A stretch of DNA of 41,801 nt, taken from the IMG/VR virus record IMGVR_UViG_3300035156_000084, positions 1-41,801 of that record; one strand, given 5' to 3'. Below the pieces are notes generated by a model. It was not told the origin of the DNA, made no database searches, and saw only the letters and a list, made by a program, of their open reading frames with translations. This DNA comes from a virus. Both the position numbers and the translations under genes were made by a program. Positions 32,698 to 39,850 of the stretch are shown piece by piece (positions within the stretch are counted from its first letter, which is position 1; each line of letters opens with the position of its first letter).

Positions 32698-33102
32698 TCA
32701 CACGAATACCATTCGCGTAGCATTATTGCCACGAAGCTTCTTTTCCAGCACCTCGCACGCCTCGATTGCAACGGTCAGGTAGTCCAGGTTAGGGAAGCGC
32801 CACGCGGTTGCCAGTCCTGCCTTCCGATGGATCGCCCACCGATGCACCGAGCTTAAGCTGTGGATCATGGCGTCAGTCGCCTGTGCAATCTCGTTGTCGC
32901 GGCGCATCTGCGAGGTGTCCGTGTTGCCGTAGCCATCGCCGTCGCCCCTGAGCGTCTTCTGTGACTGCGCGCCGAGGTCGGTATCGTTCCTGCCCATCCA
33001 TTCCTTCCAGCAGTCGAGGCAGATATCGAGGCCATCAGTGCGGCGCTCAACGAATGGGGAAGGGTCGCGCTTTACCCTGCGCAGGTTGCTTGCTTGGGTC
33101 AT
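32698..33102 (-). CDS. Conserved phage protein, candidate late regulator
   Basis: The 134-residue protein has a CLDCWKEWMGR segment (one CxxC pair), then GNTDTSQMRRDNEIAQATDAMIHSL, SVHRWAIHRKAGLATAWRFPN and an acidic helix. This resembles uncharacterised phage proteins found at the end of replication operons. It is the last gene before the late leader promoter and terminator, the position of lambda Q, so a role in late antitermination or activation is suggested by place only. Confidence 0.6.
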   Translation of the reverse strand: MTQASNLRRVKRDPSPFVERRTDGLDICLDCWKEWMGRNDTDLGAQSQKTLRGDGDGYGNTDTSQMRRDNEIAQATDAMIHSLSSVHRWAIHRKAGLATAWRFPNLDYLTVAIEACEVLEKKLRGNNATRMVFV

Positions 33103-33110
33103 GGTATGCC

Positions 33111-33332
33111 TCAGTTCAGGGTAACAGGCGGGCGCTCATCTTCGCCCATCTCGGTGATTTCCATGATCTGCCCATAAATCTCAGCAGTCCCTTTGATCGC
33201 AATTAGCACCTCCTCGGCATGCTCGAACGAGAGCGCGTAAAAGTAAAAACTGCCGTTATCCGCCCCGTTTTTGTAATCAGCCCCGAACAGGTACCACTTT
33301 TGCCCACGAACCTCAACTACTGCATCTTCCAT
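33111..33332 (-). CDS. Hypothetical protein, 73 aa
   Basis: ATG at 33332 is chosen because AAGGGG lies at good spacing; ATG 33338 would sit right on it. The product is MEDAVVEVRGQKWYLFGADYKNGAD..., mixed alpha/beta with many aromatic residues and an acidic C-terminus. No family is recognised. Confidence 0.6.
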   Translation of the reverse strand: MEDAVVEVRGQKWYLFGADYKNGADNGSFYFYALSFEHAEEVLIAIKGTAEIYGQIMEITEMGEDERPPVTLN

Positions 33333-33354
33333 GCTCATCCCCTTATAGTTATAT

Positions 33355-33729
33355 TTACAGCAAGTCGTATTCAACCGGGATCACGCGCCGCCCGATGCCG
33401 AACTGTCGTAGCTCCCTGAGCAATTTCTCGTCGTCGCGGATATCGCAGTACAGCTTTGCGCGCTGCTGAATCACGTCGATGGTGTTTTCCGGCACTTTGT
33501 AGAGGTCTTCGAGCAGCATCCGGTTATCAGCCAGGCGCTCAACCAGTACCGCAATCATTTCCTCGCTGCGGGCGGCGTGGTGCTTTACCATGCGGTCATG
33601 TTCGCGGGCCAGCTCGTCAAACGTCTTGCGCTTGAAGGCTGGCGGGCCGAATGCCATCACAAAGATGCAGCAGGCGAGGAAGCAGATCACCGCCAGCGCG
33701 CCATTCTGGATCAGTTCGAGGTCGATCAT
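33355..33729 (-). CDS. Single-pass membrane protein, 124 aa
   Basis: ATG at 33729 overlaps the preceding stop (ATGA). One N-terminal transmembrane helix (GALAVICFLACCIFVMAFG) is followed by a charged helical cytoplasmic or periplasmic part. The function is unknown. Confidence 0.65.
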   Translation of the reverse strand: MIDLELIQNGALAVICFLACCIFVMAFGPPAFKRKTFDELAREHDRMVKHHAARSEEMIAVLVERLADNRMLLEDLYKVPENTIDVIQQRAKLYCDIRDDEKLLRELRQFGIGRRVIPVEYDLL

Positions 33730-34043
33730 TGCGGCCCCTTGGCGGCTTCGTCCCACTTGAGCGCTTTTTCGACTGCTTGACGCTCGTGCCAGCGGCGTTT
33801 GTGTTCGCGGTTCTGCTCGTCGGTTGGGTGGACCCTGGCGGGCGAGATGGGCGGCATAGCAGGGTAGGCGAGCGCATGAAGACGATTGTTTTCCCGGCTC
33901 AGAGCCACCCGTTCGCGCTGCTCCGAGTCAACCTTACTGTTCAATCTGCAGATTTCTTCCTCTGCTTTAAGGCGACAGTCATAAAGCCATACGGTGAGCG
34001 CGAGCCATGCGACAAGAGCGATTCCGAGAGCTACGTTTTCCAT
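33726..34043 (-). CDS. Membrane-anchored coiled-coil protein, 105 aa
   Basis: A transmembrane helix (VALGIALVAWLALTVWLYDC) is followed by a coiled coil (RLKAEEEICRLNSKVDSEQRERVAL). A basic and aromatic C-terminus follows. The layout resembles an inner-membrane spanin, but it lies in the early operon far from the lysis genes, so I leave the function open. Confidence 0.65.
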   Translation of the reverse strand: MENVALGIALVAWLALTVWLYDCRLKAEEEICRLNSKVDSEQRERVALSRENNRLHALAYPAMPPISPARVHPTDEQNREHKRRWHERQAVEKALKWDEAAKGPQ

Positions 34044-34090
34044 ATCTTCCTTTCATGGTGCCGCGCAGGGTGAGTGCGCGGCAGTTCGGG

Positions 34091-34348
34091 TTAGCGTGCG
34101 TGCTTCTTGTGGCGTGCGACGTTGCGAGCCTTCTTGCTGGCGCGCTTAATCTGCGCAGCGGTTGTGCCGGGACCTCCATAGCTCCAGCTGGTGCGTGGTG
34201 CGAGTTGGATGCCGCCGAACAGCCCCTTCTTTGCACGCTTAGGTGCGTTGACTGTTACTTGTGGCGCCGGCTGCGTCATGGCTCCGGCGCTCATTGCACC
34301 CATCAACGAAGCGACTAATACGGCTGACATACGTGTGCGTCCAAACAT
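34091..34348 (-). CDS. Small secreted basic protein, 85 aa
   Basis: The N-terminus has the look of a signal peptide (RTRMSAVLVASLMGAMSAGAM). A Pro-rich spacer and a very basic C-terminus (KRASKKARNVARHKKHAR) follow. The function is unknown; export of a basic peptide from an early operon is unusual. Confidence 0.55.
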   Translation of the reverse strand: MFGRTRMSAVLVASLMGAMSAGAMTQPAPQVTVNAPKRAKKGLFGGIQLAPRTSWSYGGPGTTAAQIKRASKKARNVARHKKHAR

Positions 34349-34371
34349 GGTCTATCTCCCTTGTGCTGCGG

Positions 34372-34995
34372 TTATCCGGTTGCCCGGGAATTGGTGAGGG
34401 CGCGAAGCTTTGCGCGATATTCGATCTTCAGGGCGACCAGCTCGTCTACCGTGTAGCGGCGTGGCGTTTGGTCTGCTTCGAGCGCTTCGACAGCGGCAAG
34501 GCCGATACGGGCAATTAGGCCAATGCGGTAGTCGGTAGCGTTGCCAGAGGCGTAACGGTTCTCCTGCTTGCTCTGCGCGTGTACGTTGCGCTCGTCAAAG
34601 CGGAGGTGTGGCGCGCTGCCCCGGCTCCTATAGTGGCCGGCATCGACGTTGTTCCCGGACCAGTCGAGCGGCTTGCCACTGGATATGCAGAGGTAGCCGG
34701 CGAGTTGATCGCGCATCCGGATATAGGCGTTGAACGCAACTTGCGCGGCTGCCGTGTGGTCGCCCTTGGTGCGCAGCTCGGCACGGCGCTCGCGGTCAGA
34801 CTTGCGCTCAAGCTTCTGCCTGGCGTGCAAAGCGACGATCACAGCGCATTCCGGACCGCACGCCTTATGCATCATGTTGCGAGGCGTGAACAGGGCGCGG
34901 CAGGCTTGCACAGCGCATTTACGTTGGCGAGGACCAGCAGGCGGCTTAGGCTCTTTACTCGGCACGGTGCGGAAATTTGAGCGGGCCAAAGTCAT
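34372..34995 (-). CDS. ninG: NinG-like protein
   Basis: The 207-residue protein has the NinG/Rap layout. An N-terminal zinc-binding region (KCAVQACRALFTP...KACGPECA) is followed by a helical linker. Then come LAGYLCISSGKPLDW, NNVDAGHYRSRGSAPHLRFDERNVHAQ and a C-terminal helical part. NinG (Rap) promotes lambda-type recombination and is nuclease-related. ATG at 34995 overlaps the stop of the upstream gene. Confidence 0.93.
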   Translation of the reverse strand: MTLARSNFRTVPSKEPKPPAGPRQRKCAVQACRALFTPRNMMHKACGPECAVIVALHARQKLERKSDRERRAELRTKGDHTAAAQVAFNAYIRMRDQLAGYLCISSGKPLDWSGNNVDAGHYRSRGSAPHLRFDERNVHAQSKQENRYASGNATDYRIGLIARIGLAAVEALEADQTPRRYTVDELVALKIEYRAKLRALTNSRATG

Positions 34996-35801
34996 ACCGT
35001 GCACTCGCATGGCAGAAGATCGGGCGTCGAGGCGATCTTGATGTACTTACGCGCGTCAGCCCAAAACCTTTGATGTGAGATATGTTCGGTCTGCGGCACG
35101 CCGGCACATTTCATAACGGCAAACTTTTCTTCCATGTCCTCCAGGTAGACCGGGCCGCTGTCGTCGTGGTGGATTGCGTAGCCGATTTCTTCCTCGGCCC
35201 ATTTTCCCTTAAGCCAGATATCGGGGCGTGTGCAATAGACGATGAACCAATGCTGCCAGCCAGCCTTAAGGCAGCCGATGCAATTACCGTGCTTGAATTG
35301 GCCGTAGGTCATCGGCCGAGCTATCCCAATTTCCTCCGTGCCGAATATAGTTCGCTCGCCGAAAGCAAGTGGATAGGCGGTTGTATAGCCGAGTTGCCCC
35401 ATGATTCCGCTGCGTCGCTGGATGCGCGCGGGCTCATTGGCGTCGAACCCGTAATAGCAAATCACTCGCTTATCGGAGAAGTTTTCCTCCAGAAAACGCA
35501 TAAACGGCCCAGTCTTGAGGCGGTTCGTGCAAAGCTCAGGGCCGGCGTCAACCTTGAATGCCTTCGCCTCAACGGATACATCAAACTGGTCCATAGTGGC
35601 ATTTTTGTAATTGGCGTACGTGACCGGAATGCCCAAAAACTCTGCGACCTCGCGCTTAAAGCGCTTCACATCGGCATCCTCAACCCATACCGCCATGTCG
35701 TGATTTAGCAAGATCACATCAGCAGGGCCGAACTTGCGCACGACTTCAATCGCCACCAGGGCCGAGCTGTGCCCACCGGAATAGCAAACAATGTGCTTCA
35801 C
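34992..35801 (-). CDS. PAPS-reductase-like adenine nucleotide alpha-hydrolase family protein
   Basis: The 269-residue protein begins at a GTG (35801) overlapping the upstream stop. It has the PP-loop SGGHSSA (8-14), then LLNHDMAVWVEDADVKRFK, and ELCTNRLKTGPFMRF, where PAPS reductases have a Cys-Thr-Arg-xx-Lys element. Cys pairs (NCIGCLKAG, PCEC) suggest metal or thiol chemistry. Phage members are often annotated as PAPS reductase; the actual substrate is unknown and could be sulfur-related nucleotide or tRNA/DNA modification. Confidence 0.82.
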   Translation of the reverse strand: MKHIVCYSGGHSSALVAIEVVRKFGPADVILLNHDMAVWVEDADVKRFKREVAEFLGIPVTYANYKNATMDQFDVSVEAKAFKVDAGPELCTNRLKTGPFMRFLEENFSDKRVICYYGFDANEPARIQRRSGIMGQLGYTTAYPLAFGERTIFGTEEIGIARPMTYGQFKHGNCIGCLKAGWQHWFIVYCTRPDIWLKGKWAEEEIGYAIHHDDSGPVYLEDMEEKFAVMKCAGVPQTEHISHQRFWADARKYIKIASTPDLLPCECTV

Positions 35802-35977
35802 GCCGCCTCCTGTTCCGGCCGGCTCAGCGCCGCAAGCTTTTCAATGGTCCGCACGTTCACGCCGAAGCGCTGTGCTAGCGCGGTGTTGCTGAACGATTCG
35901 TGGATAGCCTTGCGCATGCTTTCGCGCGTCTGCACTGCTTCGCCGATTTGGCGCATCTTTTCGCGGTCGATCTTCAT
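35798..35977 (-). CDS. Small helix-turn-helix protein, 59 aa
   Basis: Translation gives MKIDREKMRQIGEAVQTRES followed by a segment with NTALAQRFGVNVRTIEKLAAL, a convincing helix-turn-helix. The start overlaps the preceding gene and the TGA overlaps the GTG start of the next. It is likely a small DNA-binding regulator. Confidence 0.7.
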   Translation of the reverse strand: MKIDREKMRQIGEAVQTRESMRKAIHESFSNTALAQRFGVNVRTIEKLAALSRPEQEAA

Positions 35978-36159
35978 GGCGTCACCTCGGGTTTGATGCC
36001 AAGCGCCATTTGCGCAAAAGTTATCTGGACGGGCAGCAAATCCTTGTCACCACGCTCAAAGCGGTAATTAATCCGCTTCGCCCAGGCTTTGCAGTCAACG
36101 CCGGTCGAGTGCCGGAACGGAAATTTGGCCTCAGCTTCGCCAATGAGAAGGGCGCTCAT
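35974..36159 (-). CDS. Hypothetical protein, 61 aa
   Basis: It is coupled by 4-base overlaps to both neighbours in the replication operon. The product is MSALLIGEAEAKFPFRHSTG, then DCKAWAKRINYRFERGDKD. No family is recognised. Confidence 0.65.
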   Translation of the reverse strand: MSALLIGEAEAKFPFRHSTGVDCKAWAKRINYRFERGDKDLLPVQITFAQMALGIKPEVTP

Positions 36160-36800
36160 GGATGGCCTTTCAGCGCGAGCATCACTTCTTTCAGCTTGCT
36201 CTTGCCTTCAACGCTCGGGCCGGCGAGCATCGGATGGCTGCGAACACCGGCAAGCTGCACGATTTCATGGGCGAACTCGGGAAGCCGCTCCAGCGCAGCG
36301 TCAAGCTGATACTGGCCCTTGCGCACAGCATTGCCGAGCATGGCGGCGCGCTGGTCCTTGTCGTCGCCGAACGATGGGAAGAACACCGGCTGGCGCCCTT
36401 CAACCTTCGCCTGCTCAACAAGACGCTCATATGCGCCCCGGAAGGCCATGCGCGCCGCGATCTTGTCGCCATCAGCCAGCAGTGGGGCGGCTGCGGCCAT
36501 CGCTTGCGCCGTCTCGTTCGTCAGCATGCAGGAATCGCGCTCGGACTTCGGCATCAGCGCCCAAGCCTCATCAGCCGACAGCCAGGCGTTAGGAACCTGC
36601 GTCATGCAGCCCTGAACGATATCGGCAAGCTGCGGCTTGAACTTATTCGTCCGCATGTAGTTCTCGGCAGACTTGGTGACAGAGCCACGCGGGAAGCTTG
36701 AAAGCGCATTCATCCACATGGCGATGCGATCCGGCGAGAAGTCTGGCAAGTCGTACTCGGCGCTGAGAAGCGCGATTGCCTTGGCGATTTCAGTTTTCAT
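36156..36800 (-). CDS. P-like replication protein (helicase loader candidate)
   Basis: The 214-residue helical protein directly follows the O-like gene with an 11-base overlap, the place of lambda P. It contains YDLPDFSPDRIAMWMNALSSFPRGSVTKSAENYMRTNKFKPQLADIVQ, a segment found in phage replication proteins that precede or load helicases. No ATPase motif is present, so it is more P-like than DnaC-like. The assignment relies partly on position. Confidence 0.6.
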   Translation of the reverse strand: MKTEIAKAIALLSAEYDLPDFSPDRIAMWMNALSSFPRGSVTKSAENYMRTNKFKPQLADIVQGCMTQVPNAWLSADEAWALMPKSERDSCMLTNETAQAMAAAAPLLADGDKIAARMAFRGAYERLVEQAKVEGRQPVFFPSFGDDKDQRAAMLGNAVRKGQYQLDAALERLPEFAHEIVQLAGVRSHPMLAGPSVEGKSKLKEVMLALKGHP

Positions 36801-37629
36801 GGGCGTCCAGGTAGGCTTGCAGGTTCGATATGGTTTTGTTTTGGTTCACTGATCGGCCATTCGGCGGGCCGCGTTCTGCGATCTTTCGGAACTTGTCCAC
36901 CTTCGGACCGTCGCGGCAGATCAGCTCAATATCGTCAAAGACGGCTTGCCGGTCGTTCTGACCTTGGCTGAACGGGTCGTACTTGCACCCGTCAACCGCT
37001 TGGCAGAGCTGGCCCACCGTGTAGCCGTCAGCCAGCCGCCCCTTGATCGCCTTAATTCGTTTGGCATCCAGCTTGGCCGTAGGGTGCCCAAGCGTCTGCT
37101 GCCAGTACGAGAAGACTTCCAAAGCGCCATCAGGCCGGTCAGTCTTCCGCAAGATCGGGGCGGGAGCCTCGACAGTGGGTTTATCCACAATCAGAGAATC
37201 AGGAATCAGAGAATCAGGAATCAGAGAAGAGGGCGATCTTGGCGATGGCAACGCATTACTAAGGTCATTACTAGGCACTGCCTTGGTTGTTCCTTGCACG
37301 TTTGTGGGTGGTGCAGGTATGGTGCCGGCCTGCTCCCGAACGTGTGGCGCCTGATGTTCGTTGAACTTTAAGACCTGGATATATCGCTCGCCCTCAACCT
37401 CGTACCGCAGAATGAAGCCGAAACGCTCCAGTTCATTCAAAAGCTGGTCTAGGTCCGCATTATCAAATGGCAGTAGTTCAGCCTTGATGCGCTTCGGGCG
37501 ATCTTCCATACGGCCATCCCGGTCGGCCAGCATCCATAGCCCAGGGAATACAAAGCGCGCCCAGATCGAGCACTCGGCCAAATCTTCGTTCTTGTACAGG
37601 CCGGGTTTAATGTTGCGCGCGCGGGCCAT
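36790..37629 (-). CDS. O-like replication initiator
   Basis: ATG at 37629 overlaps the HNH stop (TAATG). The N-terminal ~95 residues look like a winged-helix DNA-binding domain (SIWARFVFPGLWMLADRDGRMEDRPKRIKAELLP, then LNELERFGFILRYEVEGERYIQVL). A linker carries the repeat SLIPDSLIPDSLI, and the C-terminal domain (~180-279) is helical. This matches phage O-type initiators, whose gene often contains the origin. The repeated linker DNA is listed separately. Confidence 0.78.
   Translation of the reverse strand: MARARNIKPGLYKNEDLAECSIWARFVFPGLWMLADRDGRMEDRPKRIKAELLPFDNADLDQLLNELERFGFILRYEVEGERYIQVLKFNEHQAPHVREQAGTIPAPPTNVQGTTKAVPSNDLSNALPSPRSPSSLIPDSLIPDSLIVDKPTVEAPAPILRKTDRPDGALEVFSYWQQTLGHPTAKLDAKRIKAIKGRLADGYTVGQLCQAVDGCKYDPFSQGQNDRQAVFDDIELICRDGPKVDKFRKIAERGPPNGRSVNQNKTISNLQAYLDAHEN
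37187..37228. repeat. Direct repeats within the O-like gene, candidate origin iterons
   Basis: About three tandem copies of a 15-base unit, AATCAGAGAATCAGG, lie in the middle of the initiator gene. In lambda the O-binding iterons of the origin lie at the same place. The unit also encodes the SLIPD linker repeat, so a purely protein-level origin is possible. Confidence 0.5.
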
Positions 37630-38171
37630 TAGCGACCACCCTTGATCATGTTCCAGCAGATGCCGCAGAAGTATTTGAACTCGGAGCCTTTGCGAACTGT
37701 TGGGCGTGTCCAAGCTTGCTCCATCGCGTCACAGGCGGCGTGCATGCCAATGGCTTCGACAAACTTGCGTACGGAGACCATGCCGATTTCGCTGATGGTG
37801 TAGCCCTCGTTGAACCGCTCGAATATTTCGCGCACTTCGCCGGCCTCGTCATCGATGCGCAGGCGCTTGCCGTTCATCACGGATTGGTAGCCGGCAATCT
37901 GCATTTCGCGCTCGGCGACTTCTGCAGCTTTGTCTTTCAAGCTTTGGGGGATTTCGGCCAAGGAGGTAGCCGACTTGCCCAGGTTGCAGGGCTGGCAGGC
38001 GGTGATGTAGTTGTCCATGTGATTCGCACCACCCAATGCCACAGGTTTGATGTGGTCAACGTGCAGGATCACGGTAGGAGGATGAGCGCCGCAGTATTGG
38101 CACTGGAAGCCGTCGCGCTTGAATACGTCGAAACGGACTTTTTTGCTGATGGCTTTGCGAACGCCCTTCAT
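37629..38171 (-). CDS. HNH endonuclease
   Basis: The first ~70 residues form a clear HNH domain: FKRDGFQCQYCG, LHVDHIKPVALGG and TACQPCNLGKS. The C-terminal part has YTISEIGMVSVRKFVEAIGMHAACDAMEQAW, as in small phage proteins linked to replication genes. It nicks or cuts DNA in family members. The stop overlaps the initiator start. Confidence 0.9.
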   Translation of the reverse strand: MKGVRKAISKKVRFDVFKRDGFQCQYCGAHPPTVILHVDHIKPVALGGANHMDNYITACQPCNLGKSATSLAEIPQSLKDKAAEVAEREMQIAGYQSVMNGKRLRIDDEAGEVREIFERFNEGYTISEIGMVSVRKFVEAIGMHAACDAMEQAWTRPTVRKGSEFKYFCGICWNMIKGGR

Positions 38172-38389
38172 ACGACCGCCGCCTGATACTCATCAAGACG
38201 CATCGCCAGGGCTGCGGTATTCTGTACTGAGAGGGTGGAGCTAGCGATAGCATCCCAGGCAAGCACGAAGGTTTTAGCGGCTTCGGTCCAAGGGTGCATG
38301 CCGTGGGAGTCGCGCGACTTGCCGGCAAAATAAGCCAGGCGAGCGCGGTTGCGGATCATGTCGCGGGATACGATTTGGAACTCAGCCAT
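38168..38389 (-). CDS. Hypothetical protein, 73 aa
   Basis: It is a helical protein, MAEFQIVSRDMIRNRARLAYFAGKSRD, then HPWTEAAKTFVLAWDAI. It overlaps the HNH gene by 4 bases and the upstream gene by 8. Similar short proteins occur in phage replication operons. The function is unknown. Confidence 0.65.
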   Translation of the reverse strand: MAEFQIVSRDMIRNRARLAYFAGKSRDSHGMHPWTEAAKTFVLAWDAIASSTLSVQNTAALAMRLDEYQAAVV

Positions 38390-38561
38390 GATGCGCCTCA
38401 GCTTTCTTGGCAGCCTCTTGAGCTTGGCGCAGCTCGGTTACGGACAGCAAAAGTTCGCGCTTGGTGCCGTTTACGTCACCTTTAGGGCGCGCCATTTCGG
38501 CGTCGTAGAATGTCCCGCACTTCGAGAGGACTTTTGACTGTTTATGTGCTATCTTGTCCAT
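38382..38561 (-). CDS. Hypothetical protein, 59 aa
   Basis: ATG at 38561, TGA at 38384-38382 inside the next gene's start. The product begins MDKIAHKQSKVLSKCGTFYD and ends in a charged helix (LLSVTELRQAQEAAKKAEAH). It is probably cytoplasmic. No family is recognised. Confidence 0.6.
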   Translation of the reverse strand: MDKIAHKQSKVLSKCGTFYDAEMARPKGDVNGTKRELLLSVTELRQAQEAAKKAEAHHG

Positions 38562-38585
38562 TGATTGCTTTCAGTAAGTTAGATG

Positions 38586-38613
38586 GCCCGCCTGCACAGC
38601 GGGCTATTTTTTT
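38586..38613 (+). terminator. Rho-independent terminator, rightward
   Basis: GCCCGC (38586-38591) pairs with GCGGGC (38599-38604) and is followed by TATTTTTTT. It lies between two leftward genes but points rightward, so it would stop transcripts running against the early operon. No rightward gene feeds it. Confidence 0.7.
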
Positions 38614-38640
38614 GTCCGCGAATTACTTCCACCGGAAATC

Positions 38641-38895
38641 TCATTGGTGGCTCCGCATCTGCATCGCGTAGTTCGATTTCCCCGGAAACTGCAAGGCCCA
38701 AACCGGGACCAAGTTGGTACGTTCCCTTTTCCCCGCTTCCCGCTTATCCTTCTGACTCTTCGTGTAGGACTTCATCAAGCGGCGGATCATCTCCGCATGT
38801 GTCTCGCCTTCGATGCTGCACTCGGCCGAAAACTCGGTGTACTCATCGGGTGATAGGTTTGTCTTGACGGCGATGTGACGGCTGTTTTGTTTCAT
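38641..38895 (-). CDS. Ribbon-helix-helix (Arc/CopG-like) protein, 84 aa
   Basis: Residues 6-43 fit a ribbon-helix-helix: HIAVKTNLSPDEYTEFSAE, then GETHAEMIRRLMKSY. The C-terminal half is basic and polar. TAGGAGCGAAGC is upstream of ATG 38895. It is the second gene after cro and may regulate this operon or another phage promoter. Confidence 0.75.
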   Translation of the reverse strand: MKQNSRHIAVKTNLSPDEYTEFSAECSIEGETHAEMIRRLMKSYTKSQKDKREAGKRERTNLVPVWALQFPGKSNYAMQMRSHQ

Positions 38896-38979
38896 GCTTC
38901 GCTCCTAGTGATGCGGGTTTCAGGATTTCGTGGTTCAGGTAATCAATTTATTTACTGCAACTATTTAGACGCAACGAAG

Positions 38980-39006
38980 CGCCCGACACGGTGAGGTGTC
39001 AGGGCG
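38980..39006 (-). terminator. Hairpin at the end of cro
   Basis: CGCCCGACAC (38980-38989) pairs with GTGTCAGGGCG (38996-39006) with one bulge. It overlaps the cro stop and has no strong T-run. It could be a tR1-like pause or terminator site, as found after cro in lambdoid phages. Confidence 0.45.
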
Positions 39007-39232
39007 GGGAGCGGCGTGGCTTTCTTGCGAATGGAGGCGGCAGAAGGTCGAAGCGGCTGACCTTGCCTTTCACTGCAAGCTCAATGTCCTCGCACCGGTC
39101 GGTAGGCGGGTGGCCCTTTTTGAGCCATTTATAGACCGCTTGCGCAGACACGCCGCAAGCACCTGCGAGTTGCGCGACGCCCCCAGCGAGGGCTGCCGCC
39201 TTCTCAATTGCCGATGTGGTTTGTGTGTTCAT
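38999..39232 (-). CDS. cro: Cro/YdaS-like repressor, 77 aa
   Basis: The helix-turn-helix GGVAQLAGACGVSAQAVYKWLKKGHPPTDRCEDIE is typical of YdaS/Cro-type proteins. The gene diverges from the cI-like gene across an operator region. ATG 39232 is chosen over upstream ATGs because the operator and promoter lie right before it. The -10 box ends only 7 bases upstream, so the message may be leaderless. Confidence 0.85.
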   Translation of the reverse strand: MNTQTTSAIEKAAALAGGVAQLAGACGVSAQAVYKWLKKGHPPTDRCEDIELAVKGKVSRFDLLPPPFARKPRRSPP

Positions 39233-39238
39233 GGCTCC

Positions 39239-39269
39239 ATTAAACCACAGGTTGATTTTAAATTCAACC
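39239..39269 (-). promoter_or_regulatory. Cro promoter with operator
   Basis: On the minus strand TTGAAT (39267-39262) and TTTAAT (39244-39239) are 17 bases apart. The palindrome GGTTGA-N8-TCAACC (39250-39269) covers the -35 and spacer. The same arrangement occurs at 40412-40443. Confidence 0.65.
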
Positions 39270-39276
39270 GGTGATT

Positions 39277-39299
39277 GGTTGAATAGAAGGAGAATCAAC
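39277..39299. promoter_or_regulatory. Second operator-like half-site pair
   Basis: GGTTGA (39277-39282) and TCAAC (39295-39299) repeat the half-sites of the cro operator with longer spacing, just upstream of the repressor start. It could allow repressor autoregulation. Confidence 0.4.
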
Positions 39300-39313
39300 A
39301 GGATGATTCGGGG

Positions 39314-39703
39314 ATGAGTGAAAAGATTGGCAAATTAATAGCCGCACGCGTAAAAGCGATGGGCAAAAAACAAGCATGGCTAGCGGAAAGCGCGGGCGTA
39401 TCCGTCAACGCAGTGTCAAAGTGGATGAAGTCCGGGAAGATTGCACGAGAGAACGTACCGAGGGTCGCCGAGCTGCTTGAGCTGTCGGCCGATGAATTGG
39501 TAAGCGGTGAGGCTAGGACGCCACTCCGTCAGAAGTCAGCCGGCTCAAAGCTGGAGCGCTTAGACCCTGACGAGGCTGCACTGCTTGAAATGTACCGGGA
39601 ATGCGGACCAGGCGAGCGCGAGCTACTGATAGCCCATGCCAAGCTACTGTCTGGTGGCAAAGGATCGGTTGTAGAGTTATTACCCGGCCGCCACAAGCCG
39701 TAA
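39314..39703 (+). CDS. cI: XRE-family phage repressor (CI-like), short
   Basis: The first ~65 residues form an XRE helix-turn-helix: LIAARVKAMGKKQAWLAESAGVSVNAVSKWMKSGK. The C-terminal ~60 residues are helical (DPDEAALLEMYRECGPGERELLIAHAKLL). There is no S24/LexA-like peptidase domain, so induction by RecA-driven self-cleavage is unlikely. Divergence from cro marks it as the lysogeny repressor. Confidence 0.85.
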   Translation: MSEKIGKLIAARVKAMGKKQAWLAESAGVSVNAVSKWMKSGKIARENVPRVAELLELSADELVSGEARTPLRQKSAGSKLERLDPDEAALLEMYRECGPGERELLIAHAKLLSGGKGSVVELLPGRHKP

Positions 39704-39850
39704 GCGCGGCATATCCAATGGGAACACGCGGCAGTAATCAGCCGACAGGGAAAGAAACGAGTCGCGTTTATCTGGCTTGGTCTGTCGGAAATTATTGACC
39801 AAATCACGCTCCGCTTGGGTCAACTTGTCCGCTTCGGCTTGGCTATTCAT
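39680..39850 (-). CDS. Small protein convergent with the repressor, 56 aa
   Basis: The frame from ATG 39850 gives MNSQAEADKLTQAERDLVNN then FRQTKPDKRDSFLSLSADY. Its helical pattern is like the tail domain of short phage repressors. It overlaps the 3' end of the repressor gene on the other strand by 24 bases. The ribosome site is weak, so it may not be a gene. Confidence 0.4.
   Translation of the reverse strand: MNSQAEADKLTQAERDLVNNFRQTKPDKRDSFLSLSADYCRVFPLDMPRLRLVAAG

Noticed and set aside
37187-37228. Possible CRISPR array
   Set aside because: The repeats are 15 bases, directly tandem with no unique spacers, and in frame within a coding gene.
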